The position numbers and the translations under genes are program-made. A model generated the notes under the pieces. The model was not told the DNA's origin and ran no database searches. It saw nothing but the letters and a program-made list of their open reading frames with translations. Source: Pyramidobacter piscolens (GTDB lineage Bacteria; Synergistota; Synergistia; Synergistales; Dethiosulfovibrionaceae). Taken from it: a stretch of 48,517 bases of DNA. The stretch lies in NCBI GenBank assembly GCA_004558205.1, contig SFDM01000020.1, positions 1 through 48,517 on the forward strand, in the 5' to 3' direction. Shown here in pieces: positions 33,232-42,049 of the stretch (position 1 is its first letter; each line of letters opens with the position of its first letter).

Positions 33232-34224
33232 TCATCCCTTCAGGACTTTTTCAAAACATTCATGAAAATTCAACTTCAGCGACTCCACAGCGTCCAGGAG
33301 CTCCGGCGCCCGCTCCCATGGGCGGGGAAGCTCCATAGCGCCTCCGTTCCACAGCGCGGCGCCCCAGCGCCTCGCGAAGGCGGAGACCTTGGGGTCGTAG
33401 GGAATCAGAGCGCAGGGGATCGCCGATTTCATACAGAGAACGCCAAAATGCAGCCTCATGCCCAGAGCGCTAGCCCCGCCGCGAAAGACTTCAGGAACCT
33501 GCCCCAAGGAAGGGCATACCAGTTCGTCAAGGCGCAGCTGCCCATCGCTATCCATTTTCTCCATAAGGCGGGCGTCTCCCCTGTCCATGGCCACGCCGAC
33601 CACCGACGTCCCTTCAGGCAGGGCAAGCGTCGAAAAGGCCCGTGCGGCTTCATACTCAAGCCGGCCATCCCATGCCCGGAGGTTCAGAAGGAACCGGCTG
33701 CCGCCCTTTTCCGAACGGGAGCTTGGCAGCGCCAGCACGAGGTCCTCAGACAGAAGAGCCCGCCCCCCTAGAAAATCGCGAGAATGGCCGTCGCGGACCA
33801 TGACCGACCTGCAGGAACTGAAGGCGTTCCGGGCCAGGGCGCGGCTGATTTTCCTTCTCAAAGGCCCGATAGACTGCCCCGCCGCCCAGACTTTGCAGCC
33901 AGCCAGGCGGGCCGTCTTTACGGCGAGCCAATAATAAAGGGGTGTTCTCAGGCTGGTGCTGTCCTGAAAAAGGCCGCCACCGCCGAGCAGAAAGGTGTCG
34001 CTCTGCCGGGCTGCGGAGAAGATCGATTTCGGCGACCATCGATCAAAGGCCTGGATTCCATGAAACTCCTGGCTCTCCTCTGGACAGCCCGAAAGCATGG
34101 CCATCTCGCCGCGGGCGACGCCGCAGCTTTCAAGAAGGGCAATGGAAGCCCGCGCCAAAAGCTCGTCTCCCAGGTTGCCCATGCCGTAATACCCACACAG
34201 AAGCACCTTCCAGAGGCGGGACAT
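33232..34224 (-). CDS. csaB: Polysaccharide pyruvyl transferase CsaB
   Basis: Adds ketal-linked pyruvate to a wall polysaccharide so that SLH-domain proteins can bind. The 330-residue protein opens with CGYYGMGNLGDELL, the typical CsaB start, and has LGGGGLFQDSTS and AAGQSIGPL, all standard for the pyruvyl transferase family. In Synergistota SLH domains anchor outer-membrane proteins to the wall, so an envelope-tethering role is likely (inference). The ATG directly follows the TAA of the DUF5693 gene, so the two are coupled. Confidence 0.9.
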   Translation of the reverse strand: MSRLWKVLLCGYYGMGNLGDELLARASIALLESCGVARGEMAMLSGCPEESQEFHGIQAFDRWSPKSIFSAARQSDTFLLGGGGLFQDSTSLRTPLYYWLAVKTARLAGCKVWAAGQSIGPLRRKISRALARNAFSSCRSVMVRDGHSRDFLGGRALLSEDLVLALPSSRSEKGGSRFLLNLRAWDGRLEYEAARAFSTLALPEGTSVVGVAMDRGDARLMEKMDSDGQLRLDELVCPSLGQVPEVFRGGASALGMRLHFGVLCMKSAIPCALIPYDPKVSAFARRWGAALWNGGAMELPRPWERAPELLDAVESLKLNFHECFEKVLKG

Positions 34225-36132
34225 TTAAAGGATCTCCGTTATTTTCCTGTAAAGCGGTTTCCCGACGCGAATCCCCAGGACAAGCAGCAGCACTCCCAAA
34301 AGCAGTCCGCTCCACCAGCCGTTAAATCCGCGCAGAATTGAGAGCGAAAGAGGCGTATGGAAATGGCAGAAGCTGTTCACCGCCGAAGAAAAAGCCAGCG
34401 TCACCGTCAGCCTGAGCACTTCGCGCCAGCGTCCCAGCAGGTCAGCGCGTTTCAAATAGTACCAGATCACGAGGGCGGGATAGCCCACAAGGAACTCCTT
34501 CGTCCGAGGGCGGGCCTTAAAGATCTCTTCAAGCCAATCGCGGAACAGGATCTCGGAGTTGCTGACAAAACCGTAATTTCCGCTCCGGAGCAGCACGACC
34601 AACGCGGCCAGTATAAGACCGCCGGCAAGCGCCAGTTCCCCCCACAGAGGCGGGCGGACCAGGATCTCCATTAGCGATTCGGGATGTTCCTTTCTGCGAA
34701 AATCCATGACCAGCACCAGCAGAAGGGGCAGAAGCAGGCTCAGCTTGACGCCGCTGAAGCTGTTCATCCGGTACATATAGAACGGGGATGAAAAACACCC
34801 TTCGATGACCAGGCCGCCCATGACGACAAGCACAAGCACCTCGGCGACGCCGCGCAGAGGCACCTTCCAGCGGTCCATGGCGTGGAGCGAAGCCTCCGTG
34901 GCAAGCAGCCCCGCCGCCAGAGCGCCTGTCACCCGCAGCGCCAAACCGACGCGCAGAGACAGGATGCCAAGGGCCGCTGCCGCCGCGCAAAGCCCAATTA
35001 AATACTTCCTTTCCGAAAGGATGGAAAGGGCAAAGAAGCGTTCCCCATACCTGACAGCCAGCGTCAGCATGAGAAGGGCCAGGCCGATGCCCGCCAGGGC
35101 GGAACCGGAGTAATCCGGCGCCGCCGAGGGCCAGAGCCGCCCGAAGCCGGCAGCGTCAAGCCGGGCGCGCAGGCTTCTGACGTCGGCGCAGTATTCCGCC
35201 AGCGAAGCGGGAATGGAACGCAGAGGGTCCTGGCGCAGCACTAAAAGCCGTACTGAACGTTCCGAGGCAGCCCTGTAAAGGCGGTTCAGCATGATCGGAC
35301 GAATGATGCCGCGCTTGATCACTTCTCGGCGATCAACGCTGTGCAGTGACACCACGTTGGGCCAGGCTTCCCAATTCTGCAGTCCTGAGCCGTACTGTAC
35401 GGAAAACTCCACTTGAGCCATCAGAAGGTCCCGGCTTTTTACGAAATCGCCCAGTTCCTTCAGGTGAGGATAGGCCGTAGTGATCTCGCCCGCAGGGCAC
35501 AGCGCCTTCAGGTTCGAGTAGCGGGCGCAGAGAAAACGGAGGCTGTCGAGAAGCCCTCCGATCGTGCCGCCATAACTCGGGGAGGGCGCGTAGACCAGCG
35601 GAACGCCAAGCGACGCGAGATAATCCATGGATCTCAGGTCAGGAAGGACGCCAGCCTCGCGGATCTCCTCATAGGAACGGGGAATTCTGAGGTAGGTCAC
35701 GCCCTGTGACAGAACGCTTTCCTTGGCCTCAAAACGCCGCGATACATAGTCCGCCTGCGCTTGAACCAGTTCTGGCTCGGGATCCCGCAGGGCCACCACC
35801 GTGCCCACCCCAGCGGAGAACTGGCCTCTTACAGCTTCTGGAAGCTCCGCGCAAGGCAGGATCTCCACGCCTTCCAGCATGCCGTTTTTGATCTCTTCCG
35901 CCCTGTATTCCGGCGCGAGGAAGCTGGAAATTCCCGCCTCCATCAGAGCCGCGAAATCCTGCCTTGCCGACTGAGTCCGAAGGCTTGAGAATTCGCGCAG
36001 GTCGAAGAGGATCAGAGACGAATGGGCAGATTTCTCCAGCGACAGGCGCCGCGTCAGAGCGGGCGCCGCCAGCAGCAGCGAGAGAAGCAGCAGGCACACG
36101 TAGGGTCCCAGGATCTTTTTCAGGTTTTTCAT
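34225..36132 (-). CDS. DUF5693-family membrane protein
   Basis: A 635-residue protein of unknown function, of the group often found beside csaB. Residues 8-27 form a signal anchor; about 30-330 look like a soluble extracytoplasmic domain (DLREFSSLRTQSARQDF at its start, TYLRIPRSYEEI and LGVPLVYAPSPSYGG inside); from about 345 onward there are eight or more hydrophobic segments. It abuts csaB (0 bases) and follows maf after 3 bases. By context it may take part in making or flipping the polymer that CsaB modifies; nothing in the sequence proves that. Confidence 0.75.
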   Translation of the reverse strand: MKNLKKILGPYVCLLLLSLLLAAPALTRRLSLEKSAHSSLILFDLREFSSLRTQSARQDFAALMEAGISSFLAPEYRAEEIKNGMLEGVEILPCAELPEAVRGQFSAGVGTVVALRDPEPELVQAQADYVSRRFEAKESVLSQGVTYLRIPRSYEEIREAGVLPDLRSMDYLASLGVPLVYAPSPSYGGTIGGLLDSLRFLCARYSNLKALCPAGEITTAYPHLKELGDFVKSRDLLMAQVEFSVQYGSGLQNWEAWPNVVSLHSVDRREVIKRGIIRPIMLNRLYRAASERSVRLLVLRQDPLRSIPASLAEYCADVRSLRARLDAAGFGRLWPSAAPDYSGSALAGIGLALLMLTLAVRYGERFFALSILSERKYLIGLCAAAAALGILSLRVGLALRVTGALAAGLLATEASLHAMDRWKVPLRGVAEVLVLVVMGGLVIEGCFSSPFYMYRMNSFSGVKLSLLLPLLLVLVMDFRRKEHPESLMEILVRPPLWGELALAGGLILAALVVLLRSGNYGFVSNSEILFRDWLEEIFKARPRTKEFLVGYPALVIWYYLKRADLLGRWREVLRLTVTLAFSSAVNSFCHFHTPLSLSILRGFNGWWSGLLLGVLLLVLGIRVGKPLYRKITEIL

Positions 36133-36135
36133 CTT

Positions 36136-36726
36136 CTATACCTCCCATTGCAGGCTCAGCGAAAAGCCCAGCTCCTCCATCATCCGTCCGAGCAGGCACA
36201 GGGGAAGCCCCACCACGTTTGAATAACTGCCCTCGATGGATTGAACCATCAGGCTTCCAAGGCCCTGTATAGCATAGGCCCCGGCCTTGCCGAAAGGCTC
36301 CCCCGTAGCGACGTAGCTTTTCAGCGCGGCGGCATCCAACTTTCGGAAACGGACGCCGGTTCGCTCCGACGAACAGAGCTCCCGGCCCTGCCAAAGCAGG
36401 GCAAGCCCGCTGTGTACGATGTGGACCGAACCAGAAAGAGAACTCAGCATCCTCAGAGCGTCTTCGCCGCTGCGAGGCTTTCCGTAGATCTGGCCGTCCT
36501 TGACGACGATTGTATCGGAGGCGATCACCAGCGCGTCGGGACAACGCGCCGCCACGTTCCGACCCTTGAGAAGCGACAGGCGCTCCACCATGTCCGAGGG
36601 CTCCTCGCCGTCGATCGCCGTCTCGGCAACCTCTGCTGGAAGGACTTCAAAGCTCCATCCCAGACTTCTGAGAAGGTCCTTCCGGCGAGGGCTGGCAGAC
36701 GCCAGGACAATTTTGAGATTTTTCAT
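36136..36726 (-). CDS. maf: Maf-family nucleoside triphosphate pyrophosphatase
   Basis: Hydrolyses non-canonical or methylated nucleotides (dTTP/UTP type in the YhdE branch). I start it at ATG 36726 (MKNLKIVLASASPRR), 196 residues; upstream codons overlap the uppP end and do not resemble the family. Motifs: ASASPRRKDLL at the N terminus, SDTIVV near residue 70, YGKP, GAYAIQG and EGSYSNVVGLPL near 165. The Shine-Dalgarno is weak. It lies 13 bases after uppP and 3 before the DUF5693 gene. Confidence 0.94.
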   Translation of the reverse strand: MKNLKIVLASASPRRKDLLRSLGWSFEVLPAEVAETAIDGEEPSDMVERLSLLKGRNVAARCPDALVIASDTIVVKDGQIYGKPRSGEDALRMLSSLSGSVHIVHSGLALLWQGRELCSSERTGVRFRKLDAAALKSYVATGEPFGKAGAYAIQGLGSLMVQSIEGSYSNVVGLPLCLLGRMMEELGFSLSLQWEV

Positions 36727-36739
36727 TCGACGGCGGCCG

Positions 36740-37540
36740 TTACAGGAAAAAGATGGCAAAAAAACCAGCGCAGACGCAGTAGACGGCGAAAACACGCCAC
36801 CGTCCGCGGATCACCACGCGGTGAAGCAGGCACAGCGCCGCCAGGCCCGACAGAAAGGCGGTGCCGGCGCCGGCGAGCCATCCCGCGGGCAAAAGAGCCG
36901 CCGCGGCCTCCAGATGCCGCAGCTCCAGGGCCGCGGCGCCGACGATAGCCGGAAGGGAAAGTAAAAAGGAGAACCGGAAGGCTTCCGCCGCCGAAAGGCC
37001 GCATAGAAGCCCCACGGCCAGAGTCATGCCGGAACGGGAAATGCCTGGAAAAACGGCGATTCCCTGGGCAGCTCCGATGATCAGCCCCAGGCTCACGCAA
37101 ATTTTCCGCTTTCCCGGGGGGATCAGAGACGTCAAAAAGAGCAGCACCCCCGTCAGGATCAGGGCGGAGCCCACAAAGAGCGTGGAGGCGCTCGCTTTCA
37201 GGACCAGCGGCTTGAACAGCAGCCCCAGAACCGCCGTAGGGACGGAACCAAAGATCACGGCCCAGCCAAAATACCAGCCGTCAGCGCGTTCAGAGCGCGG
37301 CGCGGAGAAGCCGCTGAAAAACTCCGCCAGAATCCTCAGTATATCCTTTCTAAAATAGAGCAGCGTCGCGAGAACCGTGGAAAGGTGAAGCACCAGGTCA
37401 AAGGTCAATCCCGATTCCAGGCCGCCGAAGAGATGCTGAAAAATCGTCAGGTGCCCGGAACTGCTGACAGGCAGGAATTCAGTAATTCCCTGAAGAAGCC
37501 CCTGAAGAACGCTTGAAAGAAATTCGCTCACCAAGATCAC
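36740..37540 (-). CDS. uppP: Undecaprenyl-diphosphatase (BacA type)
   Basis: Dephosphorylates undecaprenyl diphosphate so that the lipid carrier can be reused for wall and LPS synthesis. The 266-residue membrane protein carries the two catalytic motifs: QGITEFLPVSSSGHL near residue 17 and PGISRSGMT near residue 165, and about eight hydrophobic segments. Starts at GTG 37540 in this reading; GTG 37531 is also possible and neither has a strong Shine-Dalgarno. It follows RNase J after 75 bases; a TATTAT-like -10 lies in that gap. Confidence 0.95.
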   Translation of the reverse strand: MILVSEFLSSVLQGLLQGITEFLPVSSSGHLTIFQHLFGGLESGLTFDLVLHLSTVLATLLYFRKDILRILAEFFSGFSAPRSERADGWYFGWAVIFGSVPTAVLGLLFKPLVLKASASTLFVGSALILTGVLLFLTSLIPPGKRKICVSLGLIIGAAQGIAVFPGISRSGMTLAVGLLCGLSAAEAFRFSFLLSLPAIVGAAALELRHLEAAAALLPAGWLAGAGTAFLSGLAALCLLHRVVIRGRWRVFAVYCVCAGFFAIFFL

Positions 37541-37615
37541 CAGCTTACATAATATGTATAATGCATCGAAACAGACACGGGCCCTTCCCCCGCAGGGAAT
37601 TCACCGCCCAGGGCG

Positions 37616-39424
37616 CTACAGGCGCGTCACCATAGGGACCACAGAGGAGACGTTGCGCATGTACTTTCTGAGCAATTCCTTACAGCGCAGCGAGATCTGT
37701 TTTTTCAAAAGCTCGTCTGAAGCGGCGTCGTTTTTCATGGCGCGGCGAACCGCCTCGGCGAACTCCTGGCGCATGCCTTCGGCGTCCTTGAAATGAATCT
37801 GTCCGTAGCTCTCAAACTGAGGTTCGCCCTGAAGCTTTCCCTTTGCGTTGAGGACCACCGACACCACGAGCACGCCGTTTTCAGAAAGCTCCTGACGTTC
37901 TTTGAGGATAGAACCTTCCTTCTCGCCCAGCGCCATGCCGTCCACGAGGACGGCGCCGGCCTGGACGCGGGTTCTTACGCCGGCTGAGTTTTTCGTGATG
38001 GAAAGCACGTCGCCGTTATGCATGATGAAGATGTTCTTCTCCGGGATTCCCACCTCTTCCGCCAGCTGGGAGTGGCGGATCTGCATCCTGTACTCGCCGT
38101 GCACCGGGGCGAAATACTGGGGCTTCACCATGCTCAGAAGCATTTTCAGCTCCTCGCGGGACGCGTGCCCCGAAACGTGCAGCCCGGCCTCCTTGCCGTA
38201 CAGCACTTCGCAGCCCAGTTCAAAGAGCCGGTTGATCGTGTTGCTGACCGTCTCCTCGTTTCCGGGGATCGGGTTGGCGAACAGCGCCACCACGTCTTTA
38301 CTGTTCAGCTTGACGCGGTGATGGGCGCCTTTGCTCATCAATACCAGTCCGGAAAAGGGCTCTCCCTGGCTTCCCGTGGTCATGATCACCAGGTGCGACG
38401 CCGGCTGCGAGTCCATCTCGGCAAGAGGCACCACGATATTCGGCTCGGCCTTGATGTACCCCAGGCGCATGGCGAGCTCCACGTTGTTGACCATGCTCCG
38501 TCCCGCAAAGACCACCTTGCGGTTGAACCGGGCCGCCGCGTCGAGCACAAGCTGAACGCGGTGCAGGTTACTCGCGAAGGCGGAAACGACGATGCGCCTG
38601 TTCCTGTAGGTACGCATAAGGTTGTCGATGGCTCCCGTCAGCGTCTTTTCCGATTTCGTGAAGCCCTCGCGCTCGGCGTTCGTCGAGTCCGACGCCATCA
38701 GCAGCACGCCTTTTCTCCCCAATTCGGCGAAAGCCGCGTAGTCAGTAACGTGGTTGTCTACAGGCGTGGGGTCAAGCTTGAAATCGCCCGTATGGAGGAT
38801 CACGCCCAGAGGCGTCTCCACGGCGATGGCCAGCGCGTCGGGGATCGAGTGGCACACGGAGATAAAGGTCACCTTGAAAACGCCGAGCTCCACCGTGTCC
38901 CCCGCTTTCACTTCCATCAGCTGGGGCTTATAGCGCGGCATGGCTTCGAGAAGTTTCCCCTCGATCATGCCCAGAGTCAGCTTGGCGCTGTAGACCGGCA
39001 CGTTCAGTTTGGCCAAGACGAAGGGCAGCGCGCCGATATGGTCCTCGTGGCCGTGAGTGATCAGAATGGCGCGGACTTTATCACGGTTCTCCTCAAGGTA
39101 AGTGGTATCGGGAATGACGAAGTCGATGCCGAGCATCTCGTCGTCGGGGAACATGAGTCCCGAATCGATGACCACGATGTCGTCGCCATACTCGATAGCG
39201 TACATGTTTTTGCCGATCTCGCCCAACCCGCCCAGGGGAATGAAGCGCAGCGCCGCCGACGGCGAAGGCACCTTCCTCCTCCGAGACTTCGCCGTCGCGG
39301 GAAGGGGCTGTTTGTCCGCCGAAACGCTTCGAGGGCGTCTGGCGTGAGAAGCCTGTCTGGTCCTTGAAGCTGCCGGACTCTTTGTGGTTAAAGTTCCATT
39401 TTCTTTTTCAGTTTTATTCTGCAT
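37616..39424 (-). CDS. rnj: Ribonuclease J
   Basis: Metallo-beta-lactamase/beta-CASP RNase with endo- and 5'-3' exonuclease activity. From ATG 39424 it has 602 residues (AAGGA upstream; GTG 39430 also possible). The first 60 residues are a basic, Ser/Ala/Arg-rich extension not found in the Bacillus enzyme. Then LRFIPLGGLGEIGKNMY, the zinc motif ITHGHEDHIGALP, HTGDFKLD, and the beta-CASP segments STNAEREG and VSGHASREEL follow. It is divergent from greA, sharing a 126-base promoter region. Confidence 0.96.
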   Translation of the reverse strand: MQNKTEKENGTLTTKSPAASRTRQASHARRPRSVSADKQPLPATAKSRRRKVPSPSAALRFIPLGGLGEIGKNMYAIEYGDDIVVIDSGLMFPDDEMLGIDFVIPDTTYLEENRDKVRAILITHGHEDHIGALPFVLAKLNVPVYSAKLTLGMIEGKLLEAMPRYKPQLMEVKAGDTVELGVFKVTFISVCHSIPDALAIAVETPLGVILHTGDFKLDPTPVDNHVTDYAAFAELGRKGVLLMASDSTNAEREGFTKSEKTLTGAIDNLMRTYRNRRIVVSAFASNLHRVQLVLDAAARFNRKVVFAGRSMVNNVELAMRLGYIKAEPNIVVPLAEMDSQPASHLVIMTTGSQGEPFSGLVLMSKGAHHRVKLNSKDVVALFANPIPGNEETVSNTINRLFELGCEVLYGKEAGLHVSGHASREELKMLLSMVKPQYFAPVHGEYRMQIRHSQLAEEVGIPEKNIFIMHNGDVLSITKNSAGVRTRVQAGAVLVDGMALGEKEGSILKERQELSENGVLVVSVVLNAKGKLQGEPQFESYGQIHFKDAEGMRQEFAEAVRRAMKNDAASDELLKKQISLRCKELLRKYMRNVSSVVPMVTRL

Positions 39425-39454
39425 ATCCACATTTCCTTATCTATCATTAAATTT

Positions 39455-39495
39455 TTGCGAAAACTATCGCAATGTACTCGTTATTCTGCTAAAAT
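39455..39495 (+). promoter_or_regulatory. greA promoter with an overlapping inverted repeat
   Basis: TTGCGA-N6-TCGCAA forms a perfect 6-bp inverted repeat (39455-39472). Its right arm TCGCAA is placed as a -35, with a 17-base spacer before TAAAAT (39490-39495). The left arm could equally serve the divergent rnj gene. The symmetry may be an operator. Confidence 0.45.
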
Positions 39496-39556
39496 AGAGG
39501 TTCATGGATTCCATTTCATGAAAAACACTCATCACTACGACCGGAGGTAACAGGAC

Positions 39557-40051
39557 GTGGCAGAACGCAAACGCAACGACGACGCCATTCTGATGACACA
39601 GGAGGGCTACGATAAGCTCACCAACGAACTGAAACAGCTCAGGAGCGAAGAGCGGTATAAAATCGCTCACCGTATTGAGGAGGCCCGCTCCTTCGGAGAC
39701 CTCAGCGAAAACGCTGAGTACGCGGCGGCAAAGGACGATCAGGCCAAACTCGAAGGCAAAATCCAGATCATGGAATATCAGCTTTCACGCGCGAAGGTGC
39801 TGGACTCCACGACCCTCGACAACTCCCACGTGTCGGTCGGCACCGCAGTGACCGTCATGGATATCACTCACAACAAAGAGTTCGTCTACTCCATCGTGAG
39901 CTCCGAGGAATCAGACCCAAAGAACGGGCGCATCTCGTCGGTCAGCCCTATTGGACGCGCCCTCCTCGGCCACCGCGTCGGCGACGAAATCCCCGTGAAA
40001 GTTCCCATGGGCATCCGCAAGATCAAAATCACGAAGATCAAGGTCCAGTAA
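39557..40051 (+). CDS. greA: Transcription elongation factor GreA
   Basis: Rescues backtracked RNA polymerase by stimulating transcript cleavage. The 164 residues show the N-terminal coiled coil with LMTQEGYDKLTNEL, the tip motif GDLSENAEYAAAK with its acidic residues (about 47-59), and the C-terminal FKBP-like domain ISSVSPIGRALLGHRVGDE. GTG start, 9 bases after GGAGG (39543-39547). Divergent from rnj; ended by a GC-rich hairpin. Confidence 0.97.
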   Translation: MAERKRNDDAILMTQEGYDKLTNELKQLRSEERYKIAHRIEEARSFGDLSENAEYAAAKDDQAKLEGKIQIMEYQLSRAKVLDSTTLDNSHVSVGTAVTVMDITHNKEFVYSIVSSEESDPKNGRISSVSPIGRALLGHRVGDEIPVKVPMGIRKIKITKIKVQ

Positions 40052-40056
40052 ACCCG

Positions 40057-40099
40057 AGAAAAGGCCTCGTCCCCGAAAGAAAGGGGCGGGGCCTTTTCT
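40057..40099. terminator. Terminator between greA and lptD
   Basis: AGAAAAGGCCTCGTCCCC pairs with GGGGCGGGGCCTTTTCT around an eight-base loop. A and T runs lie inside the stem base, so it can act in both directions between these convergent genes. Confidence 0.8.
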
Positions 40100-40171
40100 A
40101 TAAGCGTATTCCGTCTTCAGCGTTGGATGCCGTACCCTATTCTTTTTTACCGGCGCTGGAAGGTCCAGCGC

Positions 40172-42049
40172 CTATTTCCGAGTCTCGGCGCCTTCTTTGA
40201 GGATCTCGGGCAGCCGGATCTCTTTTTTATCCGCCTGCTCGCTGCCCTCCTTTTCCATCAAGGTCTCCTTTACCTTGGCCGGGCGAGGTTTCATCTTCAA
40301 GCCTCCCGGACGTCCAAAGGGGTTGTCCAGGCTCTTTTCGTTGATCACGAACTTGCTGTCGGGGAACGCCGTGATCTCGAAGGAGAGAGAGATCCAGTCG
40401 TTGTTGTTGGAGTTCGTCAGATCGTCGTTGACCGTCAAGCGCCAGCGGGTGCAGCAGCTGTTGTCGTAGGTCAGGATATAACCCATGGAGGTAAGTTCGC
40501 GAGTCCTTCCGTCGAGGGAAATGATCCCCTGAACCTCAAACTTCAGGTCTGGGCCGATCTTCATGCCCATGCGCTGATACAGCGTCTCAGAGTCGCTTTC
40601 CCGATCCCAGCCGCCCGCGAGCCCCGTATGGCCGGAGACCCGTTTCTGTTCGTAGGCCGTCCCCAGTTCGAAAATTCCCGACGAAAGCCTGACTCCCAGA
40701 GTTCCCACGGTAATGATCTGCCGCGCGCTGTCGTCGGTCTTATAGCCGTAATTCCAGTAGTCGCCTTTGAAAAAGGGTGAAACAGTCAAACCGCCCATAA
40801 GAATGGGGTACTCCGTATAGTAATCGATCCCCCATCCGTAGCGCTCTATGAACCCCGCCGCCGACTTGCCGTAGGTACCCGTTTCCTGAAAACGTCCCCA
40901 GTCTGCCTTAGCGCGGGCGTACTGTGAAAGGTTTCCCACGTGCAGCCCCAGCCAGGGCGATTTCAGTTCCACTTCGGGATCGCGCCACAGCGTGGTCTCG
41001 TATTCCTTCTCGCCAGGACGCTTCACGACCGAGCGCTTTTCCCTCTGCGCCCAGCCCACGTCCATGGTCCATCCGTCATGGGCGAACTTGGCGCCCCAGA
41101 AGGGCCGCGACTTCACTTCGTCCAGGTCCGAATCATAAAGATAATTATCGCCGGCGTAGACCGACATCCAGCTCGTCACCATCTGGTCGACGCGGATCGT
41201 GTACTCCATGCCCGCACCGTGCCAATAGCCAAGACTCAGGTCGACCCGTCCGTTCTCCCAGCCGTAGTTGGTCGAAGCGACCACACCCCAGTATTTTTTG
41301 TCCTCGTAATTGGGGCGGATCGTGATCTTGCCGTCCTTCTTCTTTCCCTGTCTGAAGGAGACGTTGAAGGGCGACGTGAACAGATAGGTCTTGCCGGCAT
41401 ACACGCGGGGATGATGCATGATCACGTATTTCCCGGGCACAATCACAAGCTTTTTCGAGCGAAACAGATAGTGCGGGTCATCTTTTAACTTACAGGTCGT
41501 GAAAGCTGCGCCGGCCCACTGGTTGATCAGGTCGTCGGGGTCGGATTTTCTAAGGTATTTGCCGTGCAGCCACTTCGCCCTGTAGGCGTCGTCGGCGGTC
41601 TTGACCTCGGTCCTGCGGCCGCTGATGTAAAGGGTTCCGCGCTCGACCTTGGTGCTTCCGAAAGCCTTGTCCATAAAGCCCGAAGAGGACTCAAGGTGAT
41701 ATTCCAAAAAGGAACCGGCCAGGCGTTCGCCGGAAGCCCGCTCGAGCGTGACCTGTTTCCCCTCGGAAGCGAAGGCCTGGACAAGCCCCGTATCGGAATA
41801 CATCACAAGGCTGTCGGCGTTCATCGTTACGCCCTGGTAGCGGAGTACGGCATGCCCCGTGGCGGTCGCCACGTTGGTCCTTTCGTCGAACTCGATGCCA
41901 TCGGCGTCAAGCACCGCAGGAATGCCTTCCTCCGCAGCCGCCTCTGGGGAGAGCACAGAGGACGCGCAGGCCGTTCTCGCAAAAACTATTCCCAGGCAAA
42001 GCACCAGCAGGCTCATATAATTGAGGCGTATTTTCACTGTTTCCACCAT
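40172..42049 (-). CDS. lptD: LPS-assembly outer-membrane protein LptD
   Basis: Outer-membrane channel that inserts LPS. About 625 residues: signal peptide (hydrophobic stretch around 13-28 of this start), an OstA-type N-terminal domain (DADGIEFDERTNVATATGHAV, NADSLVMYSDTG) and a beta-barrel from about residue 190. Cys pattern: one Cys in AAFTTCKLKDD and a CC pair in DNSCCTRWRL near the C terminus, as in other LptD proteins whose disulfides link the domains. A charged tail of about 50 residues follows the last strand, which is unusual. Start uncertain (GTG 42058, ATG 42049 or GTG 42037). Overlaps lptC. Confidence 0.92.
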   Translation of the reverse strand: MVETVKIRLNYMSLLVLCLGIVFARTACASSVLSPEAAAEEGIPAVLDADGIEFDERTNVATATGHAVLRYQGVTMNADSLVMYSDTGLVQAFASEGKQVTLERASGERLAGSFLEYHLESSSGFMDKAFGSTKVERGTLYISGRRTEVKTADDAYRAKWLHGKYLRKSDPDDLINQWAGAAFTTCKLKDDPHYLFRSKKLVIVPGKYVIMHHPRVYAGKTYLFTSPFNVSFRQGKKKDGKITIRPNYEDKKYWGVVASTNYGWENGRVDLSLGYWHGAGMEYTIRVDQMVTSWMSVYAGDNYLYDSDLDEVKSRPFWGAKFAHDGWTMDVGWAQREKRSVVKRPGEKEYETTLWRDPEVELKSPWLGLHVGNLSQYARAKADWGRFQETGTYGKSAAGFIERYGWGIDYYTEYPILMGGLTVSPFFKGDYWNYGYKTDDSARQIITVGTLGVRLSSGIFELGTAYEQKRVSGHTGLAGGWDRESDSETLYQRMGMKIGPDLKFEVQGIISLDGRTRELTSMGYILTYDNSCCTRWRLTVNDDLTNSNNNDWISLSFEITAFPDSKFVINEKSLDNPFGRPGGLKMKPRPAKVKETLMEKEGSEQADKKEIRLPEILKEGAETRK

